In this document: one piece after another, positions 43,708-47,929 of the stretch
How the letters are laid out: each line of letters opens with the position of its first letter
Position numbering within the stretch: position 1 is the first letter of the stretch
Notes under the pieces: generated by a model
Databases searched by the model: none
What the model was told of the DNA's origin: nothing
What the model saw: the letters and a program-made list of their open reading frames with translations, nothing else
Assembly: GCA_963769845.1 (NCBI GenBank)
Contig: CAVYNL010000030.1
Location: 1-47,929 of the forward strand
DNA from: JBGQMW01 sp963769845
GTDB taxonomy: Archaea; Thermoproteota; Bathyarchaeia; Bathyarchaeales; Bathycorpusculaceae
DNA: 47,929 nt
Direction of reading: 5' to 3'
Position numbers and translations under genes: made by a program

Positions 43708-44997
43708 CTAAGATGCTAATCTAACAACGTCTTCGTAGTTCTGCAGGAACTTGTCTTTGTATATCATGCCTGGTGGAATCGTTAAACTTGGGTTGACCTT
43801 GGTTCTTATGAGTCTGCATCCTTTCCTGATGTAGACAGCGTTGCCTATCACCGAAGTCGATTCAATGCAAGTAGGGTTTTCACGACTCGATTCTACGACA
43901 ACTTTCCTGCCTAGAATGCTGTCTGACAAATTGGCGCAATCTCCAATCTTTGCAGCATCCATAATTGCTGAGCCTTTCACGTTGACATGTTCACCTAGTA
44001 TGCAAAAATTGTCAATGCTTGAATCTGAAATCTTTGAATAATCACCTATTCTTGTGTGTCTGCCAATTAGAGCAGCACCATCAATGCACAACTTGTTTTC
44101 TTTATATTTTCTGACTATATCTTCCCGCCTTTTGACAGACTCTTCGCTGTATCCTTGAACCCAAATGTTTCTGTTCGGTAAAATTCTTTCTTCCAAGACT
44201 CTTATGTCCAACTTTCCATAGAGAAAGTCATGCATTGCCTTTAGATAGCTTTCTGGGCTCCCAACGTCGTACCACACTTTTAATTCGTATCCATAGACTG
44301 GAAATCCTTTATCCACCAGGTACGGAATGAAATCAAAACCGAAATCGAGTCTCCTCCTCTCCTCCGTTATCTTCTTTACTTCTTCGCTTTCAACTATCTT
44401 TCTGACTTCTGGTGAAAGCAGGTAGATGCCAGCGTTAGCAAAATTGCTTGGTGCTTTCTCCTCTGAAGGCTTCTCGACAAACCTCTTAATCCTCAGATCC
44501 TTGTCTAACTCGGCTATTCCATATTCTTCTACCTTTTTCACCCTCGTCAAGGCAATGGTCATCATTGCTCCTTTTTCTTCGTGCCTTTTGGTGAAGTCGT
44601 TCAGGTCGATGTTGAAGAGATTATCTCCTTGTACGACGAGGACCGGATCCTGAACATCATAGTATTCCGCGTTTAGCCTGTAAGAATCGGCGCTTCCCAA
44701 GTCGTCTAGGTTGGGTTGATGTCTGATGTGCACTCTCGGCTCGATCTTATACTTTGCTGAGAACCCAACTCCCTCTCCATATTGATCGAAAAGGTTCGAA
44801 TAGTTGGTATAACCATATTCTCCGAAAATGAAGTTCCTCACGCCTTGTTCAGCCAAGGTTGCCATTGAGAATTCGATTAACGGCCTATTCAAGAACCTGA
44901 CACAAGGCTTTGATATGTCGTGTGTCAGGGGCATTAACCTCTTAGCCTGGCCACCAATCGGAATAAAACATCTTAGTTTTTCTAGGTTCATAATCAT
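43708..44997 (-). CDS. Sugar-1-phosphate nucleotidyltransferase with left-handed beta-helix domain
   Basis: A 429-aa NDP-sugar pyrophosphorylase. The N-terminal Rossmann-like domain has the variant nucleotide loop CFIPIGGQAKRLMPLTHDIS, then KPCVRFLNRPLIEFSM, VVQGDNLFNIDL with the metal-binding Asp, and the FVEKPSEE motif. After about residue 300 comes a hexapeptide left-handed helix (IGRHTRIGDYSKISDSSIDN, CILGEHVNVKGSAIMDAAKIG). Members make GDP-mannose, dTDP-glucose and similar donors for glycans. The variant loop may change the base preference. It probably supplies surface glycan synthesis. Confidence 0.9.
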   Translation of the reverse strand: MIMNLEKLRCFIPIGGQAKRLMPLTHDISKPCVRFLNRPLIEFSMATLAEQGVRNFIFGEYGYTNYSNLFDQYGEGVGFSAKYKIEPRVHIRHQPNLDDLGSADSYRLNAEYYDVQDPVLVVQGDNLFNIDLNDFTKRHEEKGAMMTIALTRVKKVEEYGIAELDKDLRIKRFVEKPSEEKAPSNFANAGIYLLSPEVRKIVESEEVKKITEERRRLDFGFDFIPYLVDKGFPVYGYELKVWYDVGSPESYLKAMHDFLYGKLDIRVLEERILPNRNIWVQGYSEESVKRREDIVRKYKENKLCIDGAALIGRHTRIGDYSKISDSSIDNFCILGEHVNVKGSAIMDAAKIGDCANLSDSILGRKVVVESSRENPTCIESTSVIGNAVYIRKGCRLIRTKVNPSLTIPPGMIYKDKFLQNYEDVVRLAS

Positions 44998-45082
44998 AAC
45001 CTAGGCCGAAACACGAATTTATGTTTATGTAACCTGCCCGCGCGCGCTGTGCGAAAATGAGCTGTGCTTGATTAGGCCTCGG

Positions 45083-45475
45083 TTATCCTATGGACATTAT
45101 GGAGAACTTCAACTGTCTGACATGCTTGTTCGCCTTCAAACCGTCCATCAGGTCTTTTAGACGTTTTGAGGATCCTTTGACGACCATGACCTCCAAGCAA
45201 CTTGCTCCATCCAGATGAGAATGCAGATAAGTAGTCATTATGTCCCCAAACTCGTGCTGCAACTGCGTCAGTCCTTCACCCTTGTCCCTCTTCTCATACA
45301 ACGCCGTTATAGTGGCGACTATGCTTCCTTTTATGTTCTCGAGTTCTCTATATTCAGCTATGTACTTTCGAAGTGCTTGCCTGACGATTTCAGACCTGCT
45401 GGCATACCATTCTTCGCCTAGAATCCTGTCCAGCTGATTCAACAATTCGTCAGGTATCGACAAGCTAATGATTAC
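45083..45475 (-). CDS. NikR-type ribbon-helix-helix metal-responsive regulator
   Basis: A 130-aa NikR-family repressor. The N-terminal CopG ribbon-helix-helix (ISLSIPDELLNQLDRILG, YASRSEIVRQALRKYI) binds DNA as a dimer. The C-terminal ACT-like domain has the four ligands of the square-planar nickel site: His in LQHEFGDI, His-x-His in YLHSHLDG and Cys in ASCLEVMVVKG. The longer frame from 45532 lacks homology; the ATG at 45475 (MVIISLSIP) is the natural start, behind GGGGTAAGG. It lies 97 bases after the metal ABC transporter operon on the same strand, so it probably controls nickel or zinc uptake by these genes. Confidence 0.88.
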   Translation of the reverse strand, partial: VIISLSIPDELLNQLDRILGEEWYASRSEIVRQALRKYIAEYRELENIKGSIVATITALYEKRDKGEGLTQLQHEFGDIMTTYLHSHLDGASCLEVMVVKGSSKRLKDLMDGLKANKHVRQLKFSIMSIG

Positions 45476-45571
45476 CATTCGATTTCGCCTTACCCCGATA
45501 GTCAAGATACTGAAAACGTTTAAAGAACTCACTTGTCAAAAGACAGAAATACCCGTGACTAACCCCCAAGT

Positions 45572-46411
45572 CTAGCGTGCGTGCCACCCCGCTGTTTTTT
45601 TGCCAACCACGACGAAAAGGAAAATCGCGAGGCCGACGACGACTATCGTGGCCCCCGGAGCCGTGTCAAGTACAATACACAAAAGCAGGCCTAGAACAAC
45701 GGTCAGAAGGCCGAAGATGGGAGAGAGGATCACAGTCTGCTTGAATGATCGGCTCACTTGAAGGCTGGTGAGGGCGGGAAGCACGAGCAAAGCAGAGATC
45801 AGCAGTACCCCAACAATCGGTATTGCAGCCATGACTACCACTCCTGCAAGGGCGCTCACCAAGTAATCGAAGAACCAAGTCCTCACACCAGCGGCTTTGG
45901 CTTGAGTCTCGTCGAAAGTGACTAAAACGAGCTCCTTATAGAATGCGAAGACGATGGCCAAAGTGGCGATGAGCACGGCCAAGGCGATGTATATCTGCTC
46001 GTAGTTGACCAAGATGATGCTCCCGAAAAGCAGGCTCTCCAAGTTGACACCGAAGCCCCTGGCCAAGCTGAGGAGCATGCCCCCGGCGGCCAAGCCCAAC
46101 TGAAGAAACAAGGCTACGGCTGCGTCTCCAGATATTCTGGCCGAACGGATTGCTTTCGTTATTCCCATGGAGCCCAATATCACGACGATGGATGCCACCC
46201 AATTGACCAATTGTTGTATCCCGAGGAAATAGCCGAGAGCCAAGCCTCCGAACGCTGTATGCCCAAGGCCGTCACCGATCAGTGAAACCCTTTTCAGCAC
46301 GATGAAAATGCTGAGGATGGAACTCAGGATCGCCAATATGATTCCTGCGATGAAGGCTCGCTGGATGAAGGCTTGCCCCAGCATGCGAAGCAGAGAGTCA
46401 AGGATGGTCAT
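45572..46411 (-). CDS. znuB: Metal ABC transporter permease (ZnuB type)
   Basis: A 279-aa ABC-3 family permease for zinc/manganese import. About eight helices; typical features are FIVLKRVSLIGDGLGHTAFG near the N-terminus, LFGSIILVN in the middle and VRTWFFDYLVSALAGVVVM, with the PIVGVLLISALLVLPALT segment that lines the pathway. The start overlaps the ATPase gene end by 14 bases. The protein ends in KKTAGWHAR. Confidence 0.92.
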   Translation of the reverse strand: MTILDSLLRMLGQAFIQRAFIAGIILAILSSILSIFIVLKRVSLIGDGLGHTAFGGLALGYFLGIQQLVNWVASIVVILGSMGITKAIRSARISGDAAVALFLQLGLAAGGMLLSLARGFGVNLESLLFGSIILVNYEQIYIALAVLIATLAIVFAFYKELVLVTFDETQAKAAGVRTWFFDYLVSALAGVVVMAAIPIVGVLLISALLVLPALTSLQVSRSFKQTVILSPIFGLLTVVLGLLLCIVLDTAPGATIVVVGLAIFLFVVVGKKTAGWHAR

Positions 46412-47156
46412 GATGCATCATCTCCACTGGGTAATCATACATTTTTGGCAGCACCGAATCAGCGGAGAACTCGGACTTCTGACCACAGAAGAACAGCGAC
46501 CTGTTGATGCAGACGACCCTGTTGGCGAGCTTAGTGACCACCCCGATGTCATGAGAGGACAGAATCATGGTTATTCGCATCTCCTTGTTCAGACGTTCCA
46601 GCATCTCATAGAATTCTGCTTTCGAAACCGCATCTACTCCGCTCGTCGGCTCGTCCAGCAAGAGCAACTTCGGTTCTGCAACAATCGCCTTGGCCACGAA
46701 GACTCGCTGCGACTGCCCGCCCGAGAGCTGTCCAATCTTTCTGTCTTTCAGCTCATATATCCCGAAAAGCTTCAGCACTTCCACGACTTTCTGCCTGTCT
46801 CTTGTGCCAAGCCTGCGCAAAAGGCCTGTCCGTGCGGTTCTCCCAAGCATGACAGTCTCAAACACGGTGAAGGGAAAGTTGGGGTCCTGCGCCTGCGCCT
46901 TCTGGGGAACATAACCAACGTACTTGAGGTTCTTTGCCAAGACTCCGTTGCCGAACAGCTTGACCGAGCCAGATGTGGGCTTTATCAACCCCAGAATGAC
47001 GCTAAGGAGCGTGGATTTTCCAGCTCCGTTGGGACCGATCAAGCCGATCAGGTCTTGGTCGTTGACATCAAGTGTGATATTGTCGAGAGCTAGTACTCCG
47101 TTGCCGTATCTGACGCTGATGTCGCGAAGTTCGATGATCGGGCTAGTTTTATCCAA
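46398..47156 (-). CDS. znuC: Metal ABC transporter ATPase (ZnuC type)
   Basis: A 252-aa ATPase of the Zn/Mn ABC transporter. Walker A GPNGAGKST, Q-loop VGYVPQKAQAQ, signature LSGGQSQRVFVAKAI, Walker B LLLLDEPTSGVD and H-loop SSHDIGVV are all intact. The C-terminus ends in MMHHDHP, a His-rich tail that may sense metal. The TTG start at 47156 overlaps the end of the substrate-binding protein gene by 8 bases, and its 3' end overlaps znuB, so the three genes are coupled. Confidence 0.93.
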   Translation of the reverse strand: MDKTSPIIELRDISVRYGNGVLALDNITLDVNDQDLIGLIGPNGAGKSTLLSVILGLIKPTSGSVKLFGNGVLAKNLKYVGYVPQKAQAQDPNFPFTVFETVMLGRTARTGLLRRLGTRDRQKVVEVLKLFGIYELKDRKIGQLSGGQSQRVFVAKAIVAEPKLLLLDEPTSGVDAVSKAEFYEMLERLNKEMRITMILSSHDIGVVTKLANRVVCINRSLFFCGQKSEFSADSVLPKMYDYPVEMMHHDHP

Positions 47157-47929
47157 CTGTGTTCAACGCCAAGACTATGTTTGTAAGATCTTCCTGCATC
47201 AGGATAAGGTAAGTCTTTCCAGCGACTTGATCCTGCTCTGTTAGACCTTCGATCGGGTTCATCAGTATCAACGTGGCGTTGGTCTCGCTGCTGATGGCCT
47301 GCGAGATAGCCGGGCTCTCGAGTGACTCGTAGCCAACATAGCGGAGGTGGTATTGGTGTATGGCATCGATGACTTTTTGGATGTCGCCCGTAGTGGGTTC
47401 CTCTTGAAAGGGGCCTGCGATGGGTATCTGCGTCAGGTTGTACTCTTTCGCGAAGTAGGCAAAGGCCTCGTGGAAGGTAACGAAGAATCTTGTCTTCACG
47501 TCTGCCGTGGCGTTGACGATTTGAGAATTCAGGTAGTCGAGCTTTGCTTCGTAGTCCCGGGCATTTGCAGTGAAGTATTGTTGATCTGCTGGGTCAGCTC
47601 TGATCAAGCCCTGGAGGATGTTGTTCACTTGCCGCTTTGCAAGGACGGGGTCGAGCCAAATGTGTGAATCTACGGTCCTGTTTTCCTTTTGGAACTGCGG
47701 TGGCACGGGCAGCAACGTTATGCCCTGGCTTGTGTCCACAACGACCAGCTTAGGATTGTTCGCCGCGCTCACTACCTGCGGGATCCAGGGGTTCAAGCCC
47801 CGCGCCGTTGTAAATGAGGAGGTCCGCACCTGTCACCTGCAGTATAGATGAGGGCGCCGTGTCAAAACCATGAGCATCAATAGTTTCGGGCACGAGAAGG
47901 TTCAGGCTTACTTTGTCTCCTCCGACGTT
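47149..47929 (-). CDS. znuA: Metal ABC transporter substrate-binding protein (ZnuA type), partial, frameshifted near 47790
   Basis: Cell-surface binding protein of the Zn/Mn uptake system, running off the right edge. The portion from 47929 encodes PETIDAHGFDTAPSSI (metal His in the AHGFD motif) and VTGADLLIYNGAGLEPW; then the frame shifts at the GGGG run at 47788-47791 (one extra G on the plus strand). The rest has DSHIWLDPVLAKRQV (second metal His), FFVTFHEAFAYFAKEYNL (third His in FHEAF) and YESLESPAISQAISSETNA. The N-terminal lipobox or signal is outside the window. Confidence 0.88.

Noticed and set aside
1..47929. CRISPR array, insertion sequence or integrated virus
   Set aside because: No regularly spaced repeats, transposase, integrase or phage structural genes were seen; the window looks like ordinary chromosome apart from the left end.

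Overview
The window is chromosomal DNA of an uncultured archaeon, with about the first 0.5 kb apparently belonging to a bacterium. Archaeal marks are a glycerol-1-phosphate dehydrogenase (archaeal lipid backbone), a proteasome beta subunit next to the KH/beta-CASP nuclease aCPSF1, an Lsm-eL37 pair, uS10, SepF, Mre11-Rad50, an ATP-dependent DNA ligase and TATA-box promoters, one of which looks leaderless. A eukaryotic-type topoisomerase IB with all five catalytic residues places the organism near the Thaumarchaeota/Bathyarchaeota part of the TACK archaea. Bathyarchaeia is my best guess, supported by an eL22-like protein, a GH3-like enzyme and cohesin/dockerin proteins. This is inference; no rRNA gene is present.

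Layout. 1-515: broken bacterial lytic transglycosylase fused to the archaeal contig, probably an assembly chimera. 0.5-8 kb: cohesin-like protein, DNA ligase, nitroreductase, a candidate C/D box sRNA, then an operon of fused ABC permease, ATPase, DUF47/PhoU-like protein and eL22-like protein. 7.5-12.2 kb: mre11-rad50-EamA operon. 12.3-16.3 kb: AN1 zinc finger/site-2 protease, winged-helix protein, uS10, HAD phosphatase, Lsm-eL37, zinc ribbon. 16.5-23.5 kb: PUA protein, small membrane proteins, SepF, aCPSF1-PsmB, G1P dehydrogenase, FKBP. 23.7-31.9 kb: P-type ATPase, several small unknown genes, MBL hydrolase, glutamine synthetase-like gene. 31.9-37 kb: tRNA-Ala(GGC), PNGase-like transglutaminase, topoisomerase IB with a metallopeptidase, membrane proteins, GH3-like protein. 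37-45 kb: two secreted dockerin proteins, aminotransferase, VTT protein, zincin, sugar nucleotidyltransferase. 45-47.9 kb: a ZnuABC-type metal transporter with a NikR-type regulator, running off the right edge.

Nine genes or gene halves are broken by single-base shifts, nearly all at short homopolymers (slt twice, ligase, EamA, mre11, P-type ATPase, glutamine synthetase twice, znuA). That many lesions in otherwise well conserved core genes points to sequencing indels rather than decay. I therefore annotate the reconstructed genes across each break.

The most interesting items are the candidate C/D sRNA whose guide matches the 16S rRNA decoding region around C1402, the eL22-like ribosomal protein, the PNGase-like enzyme beside topoisomerase IB, the archaeal cohesin/dockerin set including a sulfite-oxidase-fold protein, and several small ORFs with strong Shine-Dalgarno sites.
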